DNA from: Candidatus Bathyarchaeia archaeon
GTDB taxonomy: Archaea > Thermoproteota > Bathyarchaeia > Bathyarchaeales > Bathycorpusculaceae
Assembly: GCA_038728085.1 (NCBI GenBank)
Contig: JAVYUU010000002.1
Location: forward strand, 223,271 to 287,270
Length of the DNA: 64,000 bases
Reading direction: 5' to 3'
Shown here: positions 1-5,970 of the stretch, piece after piece
How the letters are laid out: every line of letters begins with the position of its first letter
How positions within the stretch are numbered: the first letter of the stretch is position 1
The notes under the pieces: generated by a model
Databases searched by the model: none
What the model saw: only the letters and a program-made list of their open reading frames with translations
Told to the model about the DNA's origin: nothing
Position numbers and translations under genes: made by a program

Positions 1-54
1 GCCTATCATGAATGCTATGATGATGCCTATTACCGCGCCTATAACAGCCCTCAA
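1..54 (-). CDS. N-terminus of a small membrane protein, cut by the window edge
   Basis: On the minus strand a TTG codon at 54 opens a frame that runs off the window. The visible 18 residues are almost all hydrophobic (alternating Ile, Val, Ala, Gly after an initial Met-Arg-Ala), so it would begin with a transmembrane segment. A purine-rich GAGAGG sequence lies about 9 nt upstream and could be its ribosome binding site. No family can be recognised from so little sequence; the reading frame itself could be spurious. Confidence 0.35.
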   Translation of the reverse strand, partial: MRAVIGAVIGIIIAFMIG

Positions 55-55
55 A

Positions 56-104
56 GTTTAAACCTCTCCAGAGAAATTTAGAGAGCGGATTGAACGTTTA
101 AACT
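56..104 (-). promoter_or_regulatory. Pair of GTTTAAAC palindromes upstream of the left-edge gene
   Basis: Two identical 8-nt palindromes GTTTAAAC lie at 56-63 and 97-104, one adjacent to the start and one about 43 nt upstream of the frame that starts at 54. TTTAAA is an acceptable archaeal TATA element, so the distal copy is a candidate promoter and the proximal one a candidate operator. The same octamer appears twice as an 18-nt palindrome at 14183-14200. Confidence 0.3.
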
Positions 105-138
105 TTTTAGTGATTACACTAGTGATGATACATTCTCT

Positions 139-705
139 TCAGCCTTGTTCTAACATGGTTGAGGCTTCTCGGAGCAGGAGTGCACACGCCCGCTTAAGCC
201 CATGCGAATAGAGAAGCTGGGCGCCCTGCATAAGCTCATAGAAGCCATCATCTTCACAGTTTGAGTTTTGAGGCTTAAGCGTGGGCTTCGCTTCAGCCTT
301 ATTTTCCCTCTCCCTCATTTTCATTTTACGCAAAACAGTCGTGGCGCTGGTTTTGAAGCCCATTTCCCTAAGCCTTTCAGCAATCCGCATATAACTGAAA
401 CCCTGATCTCGCATGTTCTCAACAAGCTTGAAGGTTTCCTCGTTCCACACGAGAGGCTTAAGATCCGGCTTAGGCTGTTGCTGAGAAGCCGATGGGGCTT
501 GCGGTGGTTCAGAAACGCTGTTCTTTTTGCGGACAAGAAAAACCATGCGGTTGTTTAGGGCTGACTGGAAAACTGAACAGTTTTCAGCCTTCAACTGCTC
601 AGCCCATTCCGACTTGAAGGCTTGAGGTGGAATAATCAAGCAGACGCCATAGGGCTCGACAAAATCTTCAGGGAAACTTTCAGCTAATTGTTCATAGAGG
701 CTCAA
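139..705 (-). CDS. Helix-turn-helix protein of a probable mobile element, function unknown
   Basis: A 188-aa soluble protein that I do not recognise by family. Residues about 85-130 resemble a resolvase/Hin-type helix-turn-helix: a W-N-E-E-T segment, a helix ending in a Gly-Phe-Ser-turn, then R-I-A-E-R-L-R-E-M-G and a basic tail, as in DNA-binding domains that read 'how often and where to look' repeats in archaeal plasmid proteins. A Pro/Gln-rich linker (about 66-82) separates it from an N-terminal domain of about 60 residues. The C-terminus (150-188) is helical and resembles a small HEPN/TPR-like stretch but without clear motifs. It is isolated, reads away from its neighbours, and sits within the putative integrated element. 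Confidence 0.6.
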   Translation of the reverse strand: MSLYEQLAESFPEDFVEPYGVCLIIPPQAFKSEWAEQLKAENCSVFQSALNNRMVFLVRKKNSVSEPPQAPSASQQQPKPDLKPLVWNEETFKLVENMRDQGFSYMRIAERLREMGFKTSATTVLRKMKMRERENKAEAKPTLKPQNSNCEDDGFYELMQGAQLLYSHGLKRACALLLREASTMLEQG

Positions 706-905
706 GCCCGCAAGCCCTTATAATATTGAGGCAACTGAGCATTTAAAGAGTTTCCCCAGCCCAAGCCCAACCAAACGTCTTTCGGGTTTGCTCATTAGAC
801 ATTATTTTGTAATGTCCAACACATGAAAGCCTCACCGAAAAGAAGCCAGAAAAAAGCCCCGTTTGAGCCCGTATTAATTAATCACATATATATACGGGTG
901 AATGA

Positions 906-1033
906 GTTTCGGTCTACTGCACCGAAACCATGAACTTCAACATTCAAACCATACACTTAACTGTATAAGCCCTTTAATGCGGTGGTTTCGTCTAGGTGTA
1001 TATACATACAAGGGCTGTCGGCAGTTAAACCAC
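906..1033. other. Gene-free region with nested and crossing inverted repeats (structured RNA or origin candidate)
   Basis: No convincing gene lies in 706-1103. Within it I see four perfect stems: GTTTCGGT (906-913) with ACCGAAAC (921-928), loop of 7; ATACA (951-955) with TGTAT (962-966); AGCCCTT (968-974) with AAGGGCT (1010-1016); and GTGGTTT (982-988) with AAACCAC (1027-1033). The last two cross each other, which is a pseudoknot topology if transcribed. An A/T-rich stretch with TATATATA (about 888-896) precedes it on the plus strand. It may be a structured RNA or a replication or packaging site of the element. Confidence 0.4.
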
Positions 1034-1103
1034 GTATTCCCTGACTCTCTTAACACGCTCCCTATCTCTACGCAAATTCTCACTTGTCAGAAGATTCTCA
1101 AGC

Positions 1104-1289
1104 CTAAGCTGAATGAGAATTTCCCTGTCCACTAAATCCTGAAGGCTCCGCTTCCGCCTCTTCCTTCCGCTCATTTCCAGACAACCGCCTCTCAAGCCAA
1201 CTCAATAGCCAAACGAGTTTAGAGTGAAACCAGAGCCCAATCAAGAAACCACTAATCCAGCCTAACAACAAAAAGCCAACTTCATTCAA
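1104..1289 (-). CDS. Small single-pass membrane protein, unknown
   Basis: A 61-aa frame beginning with TTG that overlaps the stop codon of the upstream 57-aa frame. Residues 4-22 form one hydrophobic segment, with a second, aromatic-rich amphipathic stretch (23-33) and a charged tail rich in Glu and Ser, so one or two membrane passes with a cytoplasmic tail are likely. It is the last gene of a four-gene minus-strand operon (2260 to 1104) whose members all overlap by stop/start. I do not recognise the family. Confidence 0.5.
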   Translation of the reverse strand: MNEVGFLLLGWISGFLIGLWFHSKLVWLLSWLERRLSGNERKEEAEAEPSGFSGQGNSHSA

Positions 1290-1459
1290 GCTTTACCACG
1301 CTCCCGCTCCAAAATCTGAGGCTCACCATGGGCTTCATCGGCTCCACCTCCGCCTCCACCCGCCCCTACACACTCACGCCACCACCTGCAAGCCATACAG
1401 ACAACAGCCGGATACCGCAGAAAACACCCGAAACATCTAGGCTTACTACGGCTGCTCAT
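1286..1459 (-). CDS. 57-aa CxxC...CxxC microprotein, zinc-ribbon-like
   Basis: A short frame starting with ATG at 1459, inside the TGA stop of the upstream gene (ATGA overlap), and ending at a TGA that overlaps the TTG start of the downstream membrane protein. It encodes 57 residues with Cys at positions 9 and 12 (CFGC), 21 and 24 (CMAC) and 30, a spacing compatible with a small zinc finger or knuckle, followed by a Gly-rich linker and a charged tail. Exact stop/start coupling on both sides is the main evidence that it is translated. Its function is unknown; a DNA- or RNA-binding role is inferred from the Cys pattern only. Confidence 0.5.
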   Translation of the reverse strand: MSSRSKPRCFGCFLRYPAVVCMACRWWRECVGAGGGGGGADEAHGEPQILERERGKA

Positions 1460-1800
1460 TTACCCACCTTCTTAACAGCCTTCCGCCCCACAATCGGCTT
1501 ATCAGTAAACTCGAACAGCCAGTAGAAGTAGCCGCCCCTACGCATTTTACCACCATGCAACTTCAAATCCGCAACCATACTGTCAAAGTCTTTAACGCCA
1601 TTATTCGCCTCAATCGTCGCCTTCTCATACTCGCCCTTATCAGACTCCGCCCGCTCCCACCGGACATTAGCAGGGTCCCACACGGGCTTAGACTCATTCA
1701 ACTTCTGCGCCAAATCATAGAGATTCTTTTTCAACTGAACCACAGCCGCCTCAACACCCATGCAGAAATCCATAAGACTATCCAACAACTCCTCATCCAT
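1456..1800 (-). CDS. Unknown 114-aa protein of the element operon
   Basis: A soluble, charged 114-aa protein. The first 40 residues look helical with heptad-like hydrophobics (possible coiled coil); the C-terminal half contains F-D-S-M-V-A-D-L followed by G-Y-F-Y-W-L-F-E-F, an aromatic beta-strand near the end, and a basic tail. The ATG overlaps the stop of the upstream 155-aa gene (TGATG-type coupling). I do not recognise the family. The layout suggests it is co-made with its upstream and downstream partners. Confidence 0.55.
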   Translation of the reverse strand: MDEELLDSLMDFCMGVEAAVVQLKKNLYDLAQKLNESKPVWDPANVRWERAESDKGEYEKATIEANNGVKDFDSMVADLKLHGGKMRRGGYFYWLFEFTDKPIVGRKAVKKVGK

Positions 1801-2260
1801 TCAACTCACCTCCCTCAACCTTTTTCTTAACGCGAGAACCATCCTCATCCAACCTGAAAGACGGAGAATCCTTCAACAACCGCTCCATAATAGAGACTAT
1901 CTCATTCGCAACCTTTTCACGCTCACCAGCAATCCGCATGAAAACCTCAGCCTCCCGCCCACTCAAAGCCGCCAGTGGCTTAGGCGCACCCACAGGCTTC
2001 CCCAACCGCCTCCGCACATAATCCTCAAGATAAGCGCCGCTCCGCAACATACAATTCTGAACCCGCCGCAACTCAGCCTCCCGCCTCAACAACAACGCCA
2101 ACCTAGCCCTCAACCGCAACTCCTCACCACCACACCCACCCTCCACAAGAAACCGCTGAACCGCCAAATTCACAGCCCGATTAAAACTAACACCATACTC
2201 CCGACAAAACCGCACCAACAACGGATACAAATCCCGCCAAAAATTAACCGTCCTACGCAT
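1793..2260 (-). CDS. Unknown basic helical protein, first gene of element operon (ribbon-helix-helix-like N-terminus)
   Basis: A 155-aa Arg-rich protein. Residues 1-40 (R-T-V-N-F then two helices ending in a hydrophobic face) are compatible with a ribbon-helix-helix DNA-binding fold: a short strand followed by V-S-F-N-R-A-V-N-L-A. The middle is a long Leu/Arg/Glu-rich helix, likely coiled coil. The C-terminus is charged. The gene heads a minus-strand operon and its 5' end abuts the region where strand composition flips, so it could be a replication or partition protein or a repressor; this is inference from position only. Confidence 0.55.
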   Translation of the reverse strand: MRRTVNFWRDLYPLLVRFCREYGVSFNRAVNLAVQRFLVEGGCGGEELRLRARLALLLRREAELRRVQNCMLRSGAYLEDYVRRRLGKPVGAPKPLAALSGREAEVFMRIAGEREKVANEIVSIMERLLKDSPSFRLDEDGSRVKKKVEGGELNG

Positions 2261-2622
2261 ACTAGGACACCACCTCTACGGCTTCTAAAGGCGAAAGGTG
2301 ACACCTCAACTGAACGGCTTGAAAACGACTTGTTTCGCCGAAAACAGCTTGAAAAAAGCCGCTTTCACCCACCCTTTCAGGGTGACACCTTTCACCCCTA
2401 GAAGCCGAAGCGGTAGCCCTCTTGTAGGGGCATGGTGTTGTGCATAGGGTTATTGTTGAGTTTGAGCGTGTGCAGTTGGTGTAGCCTAAATTGTCGGTTA
2501 TGGCGTGGGGGCAGTTTTGCGGTGGTGTTATATGTGGTTTGGTGTTGTTTGTTGTGTGGGGGTGGGTGGTTGGCTGCGGCTTGTTCGCCTTTACGGGTTG
2601 GCTGTTTGTCTGCATAGGGCCT
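2261..2622. other. Gene-free strand-asymmetry switch with repeated GGTGACACCT motif (possible replication origin)
   Basis: No credible gene lies here. GGTGACACCT occurs at about 2296-2305 and again at about 2382-2391, with several CTTTCACCC / GGGTGA variants in inverted orientation between and around them, and two copies of a GCTTGAAAA motif. To the left the plus strand is very rich in C and A; to the right (about 2410-2880) it is very rich in G and T. A skew flip plus iteron-like repeats is the usual picture of a small-replicon origin. Confidence 0.4.
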
Positions 2623-2877
2623 TCACCCGCCCTCTCCGTTTTTTCCGCTTGTTTTGAGCAGTTGTTCGATTTCGGGGATGTGGCGGATTATTTTGAGTAG
2701 GGTTTCTTGGTTGGGGACGCCTATCCAGATGCTGTTTGCTACGCAGAATACGGTGTCGGTTCCATGTTGTTCTACAAATTGTTTTGGGACTGTGAGTAGG
2801 TATTGTTTGTAGGTTTTTCCTTCTATTTCCTTTCTTATTGTTAGGATTTTGCGTTTGGTTATGGTTAGTTCAGCCAT
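2623..2877 (-). CDS. AbrB/SpoVT-like small DNA-binding protein
   Basis: An 84-aa protein. Residues about 24-55 show the swapped-hairpin pattern of AbrB-type regulators: K-Q-Y-L-L-T-V-P-K-Q-F-V-E, a short linker, then D-T-V-F-C-V-A and a strand with I-W-I-G-V. The C-terminal helix (55-80) is amphipathic and could mediate dimerisation. Such proteins are common on archaeal plasmids and as antitoxins; no toxin-like neighbour is seen. It is a single gene with its 5' end at the plus-strand hairpin region. The family call is by fold pattern only. Confidence 0.5.
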   Translation of the reverse strand: MAELTITKRKILTIRKEIEGKTYKQYLLTVPKQFVEQHGTDTVFCVANSIWIGVPNQETLLKIIRHIPEIEQLLKTSGKNGEGG

Positions 2878-2898
2878 TTTATCACGCTCCTAAAGCTT

Positions 2899-2934
2899 GT
2901 TTCGCCAGCCCCGCGTGTGGGCTGGCTTTGAAAC
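2899..2934. repeat. Long perfect-stem hairpin
   Basis: GTTTC + GCCAGCCC (2899-2911), loop CGCGTGT, then GGGCTGGC (2919-2926), a 3-nt bulge and GAAAC (2930-2934): 13 base pairs in all. It lies just upstream of the minus-strand AbrB-like gene and could be part of its leader, a terminator for the left arm, or a structural element of the mobile element. Confidence 0.6.
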
Positions 2935-3011
2935 AGAAAAAGGTGGGACGGCTGTTTACTGTTTTGTCCTGTGCCCCGCCGTTGAGGGTGCCCTTCACTT
3001 TTCCGGGCTCC

Positions 3012-3033
3012 CTACACGAGAAGGCTCGTGTAG
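3012..3033. repeat. 9-bp hairpin with AAGG tetraloop
   Basis: CTACACGAG (3012-3020), AAGG, CTCGTGTAG (3025-3033): a perfect inverted repeat with a 4-nt loop. It is followed by TTC and then an A/T-rich stretch leading into the promoter of the downstream winged-helix gene. Bidirectional terminator or RNA stem are both possible. Confidence 0.6.
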
Positions 3034-3097
3034 TTCATTTGATTATGAGTTGAATATGGAAACTATTAAATACTTCGTTTTGAAATAATTATTATTC

Positions 3098-3132
3098 GAA
3101 TTTGAGGTTTTGAAAATGAATAATTCAAATTC
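3098..3132 (+). promoter_or_regulatory. Inverted repeat across the start of the winged-helix gene (possible autoregulatory operator)
   Basis: GAATTTGA (3098-3105) and TCAAATTC (3125-3132) are perfect inverted arms flanking the start codon of the regulator gene. An A/T-rich stretch with ATTAAATAC (about 3063-3073) lies 40-50 nt upstream and is a plausible TATA box. A regulator bound here would block its own expression; this is inferred from symmetry alone. Confidence 0.35.
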
Positions 3133-3991
3133 AGATAGCAAAAATCGGAGTATCCGCAGAAAAGAAGACAAAGCTAAGCGGAAAACATTGATTCGATTAA
3201 TTGGAAAGGATAGAATAGACAGCAGAAGTTACCAGAATTTGAAGGCTGTTTTCCGCTTTATAGGAAACCGTGAAGAGTTTACAGGACCGCAAATTAGGAA
3301 GAATACTGGAATCAGAGATTCTGTTCTCTATGATCTGCTCGACTCTTTAAAGAGTAGAGGTCTAATCGAGGAGGCTGGGAGCTTTAAAAGTCCAGGTAGG
3401 GGTGAAACCATAGTTTACCGTTTAACCCTTGCGGGGAAGATTGTAGCATCCTACGTTAATAATGATGCTAGGCTTTTAACTTCCGCTCTCAGAGAAGTTG
3501 CAGAGAGAGAGGCTAACCCTCTCAAACAGTTCTTTATCGAGGCTTTCCTAGAAAACTATCCAGGCGAATTAATGCGGGAAATTTTGGAAATTTCCATTAG
3601 CACAATTAAAGATTTAGAGGAAGGCTTCGACGTTGACGACTTGCTAAGCTACGTTTTCGAGGAAGCCTTCATCATGATGCCTTTCATAGAGATGGATAAA
3701 GAGTTAGAGGCTGTTTTCAGAAAAAATGCTGAATTAATGGAGAAGTCGCCTCACCGAGATTGGATTTTCACCTACCTTAAAATGCAGTTGGAAAGCAACT
3801 TCCTATACATACTTGAAGGCGAAAAGCTGGCAAAATATGCAGAGTCTTTAAAGTTGAACCCTCAGCTTCTACATATTCCATGCGAAAACCCAGAATGCAC
3901 CAACGTTATTATGGTTGACAGCTTGCTTAAAATGAGCATCCCCACATATTGCGGAAAATGCAAAGCTAAAGAGGGAGCTAATAATGATTGA
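3116..3991 (+). CDS. Winged-helix transcriptional regulator with C-terminal Cys cluster
   Basis: A 291-aa protein. Residues about 40-115 form a winged helix: a first helix, G-P-Q-I-R-K-N-T-G, a recognition helix D-S-V-L-Y-D-L-L-D-S-L, and a wing ending in Y-R-L-T. The central 150 residues are helical and unrecognised. Near the C-terminus C-x4-C and C-x2-C (P-C-E-N-P-E-C and Y-C-G-K-C) could bind zinc. I prefer ATG at 3116, 7 nt after GAGGT, over the TTG at 3110. It overlaps the following ribbon-helix-helix gene by 8 nt, so the two are probably made together. Likely a regulator of the element or of host genes; target unknown. Confidence 0.65.
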   Translation: MNNSNSDSKNRSIRRKEDKAKRKTLIRLIGKDRIDSRSYQNLKAVFRFIGNREEFTGPQIRKNTGIRDSVLYDLLDSLKSRGLIEEAGSFKSPGRGETIVYRLTLAGKIVASYVNNDARLLTSALREVAEREANPLKQFFIEAFLENYPGELMREILEISISTIKDLEEGFDVDDLLSYVFEEAFIMMPFIEMDKELEAVFRKNAELMEKSPHRDWIFTYLKMQLESNFLYILEGEKLAKYAESLKLNPQLLHIPCENPECTNVIMVDSLLKMSIPTYCGKCKAKEGANND

Positions 3992-4349
3992 GGAGGCTTT
4001 GAGCCATCAAACAGGCTCCTCGAGGAAAACTGCGGCTCCTCGAGGAGAAAAAATCACGGTGGGCGTTTACCTCCCCAAAACCCTAGTGGAAAAGGCACGC
4101 AAACACGGCTTAAACCTGTCCAGAATCCTCACAGAAGCCCTCACAAGCCAAATAAACGCCATAGAAAACCGCAACAGCCAAAACAAGGGAGGTTTCGGAA
4201 CCGTAGGTTCTGAAATGGCGGGCCCGCCGGGAATTGAACCCGGGACCTACGGGTTAAGAGCCTCAACCCATCCCGCGCAGCGGTTTGGTCCGCCGCTCTA
4301 CCTTGCTGAGCTACGGGCCCATTGGCATATTCTAGAATATGCATTTTAG
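3984..4349 (+). CDS. CcdA/CopG-like ribbon-helix-helix protein reading through the tRNA gene
   Basis: The first 80 residues are a standalone ribbon-helix-helix protein: a basic leader, then I-T-V-G-V-Y-L-P-K (strand), L-V-E-K-A-R-K-H-G and L-S-R-I-L-T-E-A-L (helices), as in CcdA-type antitoxins. The frame then continues through the antisense strand of the adjacent tRNA gene to a stop at 4347, so residues from about 82 on are tRNA-derived. This is typical of a gene whose 3' end lies across an attachment site. It overlaps the upstream winged-helix gene by 8 nt. No toxin partner is seen. The domain call is fairly firm; the true C-terminus is not. Confidence 0.55.
   Translation: MIEEALSHQTGSSRKTAAPRGEKITVGVYLPKTLVEKARKHGLNLSRILTEALTSQINAIENRNSQNKGGFGTVGSEMAGPPGIEPGTYGLRASTHPAQRFGPPLYLAELRAHWHILEYAF
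4216..4320 (-). tRNA. tRNA-Lys (anticodon CTT) with a probable 28-nt intron in the anticodon stem
   Basis: Acceptor stem GGGCCCG (4320-4314) pairs with CGGGCCC (4226-4220), followed by discriminator G and an encoded CCA (to 4216). The D arm GCTC/GAGC and T arm CCGGG/CCCGG with loop TTCAATT are intact. The anticodon loop reads CTCTTAA (4260-4254), anticodon CTT. The 3' stem CCCGT needs GCGGG on the 5' side; that is restored if about 28 nt (4289-4262) are removed, placing an intron at position 30/31. I cannot verify the bulge-helix-bulge fold. The element-like DNA abuts the 3' end of this gene. Confidence 0.8.
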
Positions 4350-4424
4350 ACGGTGTTAATAAGGTGTGCGGTTATGCCTTTTTGGAAATGGTTTTAAGGC
4401 TTCGGTGTCTGGTATGTGGTTGGG

Positions 4425-5228
4425 ATGGTTTTGGGCGAACTTGTGTTTGTGGGTTTGGGCTTGCACGATGAGAGGGGCATTAGCCTAAAGGGCTTGGAGG
4501 AGGCTAGAACAGCGTCGGCTATTTTCCTAGAGGCTTACACGAGCTTTATGCCGGGCTTTTCCCTAGAAAGTTTTGAGAGGCTTGTGGGTAGGCGAGTTGT
4601 GGTTGTTTCGCGGAGGCAGCTTGAAGATGAGAATGGACGGGTTGTTTTGGAAGCTGCCAGCGATGGGAAAGCGGTTTTGCTTGTTCCCGGCGATCCGCTT
4701 GTCGCGACTACGCATGTGGCGCTTAGACTTGAAGCTGAAAAGCGGGGAATTAAAACCCGGGTTGTTCATGGCACCTCCATTGTTTCCGCTGTTATGGGCT
4801 TATGTGGCCTCCACAACTACAAGTTTGGTAGGAGCGTGACCATCCCGTTTCCGGAGAATTTTTCGGAAACGCCTTACATGGTTTTGGCTCAAAACAGGGG
4901 TTTGGGGCTTCACACATTATGCCTGCTGGACCTCGACGTGGAGAGAAACCGTTTCTTAACTGTTCGGGAGGCTCTTGAAACTCTTTTGAAGATTGAGGCT
5001 GAAAAGCGGTTGGGTGTCGTGGATATGGAAACGCTTGTCGTGGGTGTTGCGAGGGCTGGAAGCCCGAATCCAACGGTTAAGGCCGGCACCGTCGGAGAGT
5101 TGTTGGATTATGATTTTGGCGGTCCACCCTACAGCCTCGTTTTTCCCGGGAAGCTTCACTTCATGGAGGCTGAAGCCCTCATAGCTTTTGCCAAGGCGCC
5201 CGCAACGGTTAGGAGGCTTGTGGAGTGA
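4425..5228 (+). CDS. dph5: Diphthine synthase
   Basis: A 267-aa SAM-dependent methyltransferase of the tetrapyrrole-methylase fold that methylates the 3-amino-3-carboxypropyl-histidine on elongation factor 2 in diphthamide synthesis. The N-terminus L-V-F-V-G-L-G-L-H-D, the L-L-V-P-G-D-P-L-V-A-T-T-H motif and the H-G-T-S-I-V-S-A segment are characteristic of the family, and the length fits. ATG at 4425 is preferred over GTG at 4416 because it directly precedes the conserved first strand. The stop overlaps the GTG start of a DUF357 gene, which in turn overlaps the FAD synthase gene, forming a three-gene operon. Confidence 0.93.
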   Translation: MVLGELVFVGLGLHDERGISLKGLEEARTASAIFLEAYTSFMPGFSLESFERLVGRRVVVVSRRQLEDENGRVVLEAASDGKAVLLVPGDPLVATTHVALRLEAEKRGIKTRVVHGTSIVSAVMGLCGLHNYKFGRSVTIPFPENFSETPYMVLAQNRGLGLHTLCLLDLDVERNRFLTVREALETLLKIEAEKRLGVVDMETLVVGVARAGSPNPTVKAGTVGELLDYDFGGPPYSLVFPGKLHFMEAEALIAFAKAPATVRRLVE

Positions 5229-5512
5229 GCCTTGAACAGCTTGTTTCAAGGTATATTGCTTCAGCTGAGCATGTGTTAGGCACTCTGCAGATAACCGTCA
5301 ACAATGATGTTTTATGTTTGTCTAGGAAGTCCATTTCGGAGGTTATTGAATTGGCAAAAGCCTATTTGCAGGATGCCAAATATTATAGGGATGGCAAGCG
5401 TTTTGACGTAAGCCTAGCCTCGGTGGCTTACTGTGAAGGCTTGCTAGACGCTTTAAGGATGTTGGGGGCGGTGAAGTTCGAATGGCCAACGAGAAAAGAG
5501 GGGAACCCGTGA
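5225..5512 (+). CDS. DUF357 family protein
   Basis: A 95-aa helical protein of the archaeal DUF357 family; A-K-A-Y-L-Q-D-A-K-Y-Y and the V-A-Y-C-E-G-L-L-D-A-L-R segment are typical. It consists of about three helices and has no assigned biochemical role. It starts with GTG overlapping the diphthine synthase stop and ends overlapping the start of the FAD synthase gene. In many archaea DUF357 lies beside this nucleotidyltransferase, so an accessory role there is plausible but unproven. Confidence 0.8.
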   Translation: MSLEQLVSRYIASAEHVLGTLQITVNNDVLCLSRKSISEVIELAKAYLQDAKYYRDGKRFDVSLASVAYCEGLLDALRMLGAVKFEWPTRKEGNP

Positions 5513-5958
5513 AAAAGCGAACGGTGGTTCTGGCTTCTGGAGTATTTGACCTGCTGCATCTTGGGCACGTCAGATACTTGGAGGAAGCCAAGAAGGCTGG
5601 TGGAGAAAACGCCGAGTTAATCGTCATCGTAGCAAGGGACAGCACTGTTGAGAAGCGGAAGGGATATAGACCCGTCATGTCCGAAAACCAGAGGCGGGCG
5701 CTTGTGGAGTCATTGAAAGTTGTGGATGAAGCCATTTTGGGCTACGAGGAGTTCGACATCGGCAAGGTTATCGAGAAAATTAAGCCGGACATAATCGCCG
5801 TGGGCCACGACCAAGACGGCATGGAAAAAGCCGTTAAGGACTATATTCGCGAGAAAGGCCTAAACATAAAGGTTGTGCGCATCAGCAAGTTCAGTGAAGA
5901 TGAGTTGGACAGCTCCTCAAAGATTAAACAGAAAATAATCGAGCATTATAGGCGGTGA
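5509..5958 (+). CDS. ribL: FAD synthase (FMN adenylyltransferase)
   Basis: Archaeal FAD synthase of the cytidylyltransferase fold, transferring AMP to FMN. The H-L-G-H nucleotide-binding motif and the flanking S-G-V-F-D-L-L sequence are present near the N-terminus, and the C-terminal D-S-S-S-K-I-K motif corresponds to the family's ISSTxI-like signature. I prefer the GTG at 5509, which overlaps the upstream stop and follows GAGGGG by 5 nt, giving 149 aa; an ATG at 5482 is the alternative. The gene converges on riboflavin kinase, so the FMN-to-FAD steps sit together. Confidence 0.88.
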   Translation: MKKRTVVLASGVFDLLHLGHVRYLEEAKKAGGENAELIVIVARDSTVEKRKGYRPVMSENQRRALVESLKVVDEAILGYEEFDIGKVIEKIKPDIIAVGHDQDGMEKAVKDYIREKGLNIKVVRISKFSEDELDSSSKIKQKIIEHYRR

Positions 5959-5970
5959 TGGCTGCTCTCT

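Noticed and set aside
902..1135. 77-aa plus-strand frame downstream of the TATATATA element
   Set aside because: Composition is not protein-like and it coincides with the stem structures, which better explain the base pattern.
2262..2615. 117-aa minus-strand frame in the skew-switch region
   Set aside because: It has a low-complexity Thr/Pro/His start and runs through the repeats; no ribosome site or partner gene.
4141..4344. 67-aa minus-strand frame across the tRNA
   Set aside because: It is the translated tRNA-Lys itself.
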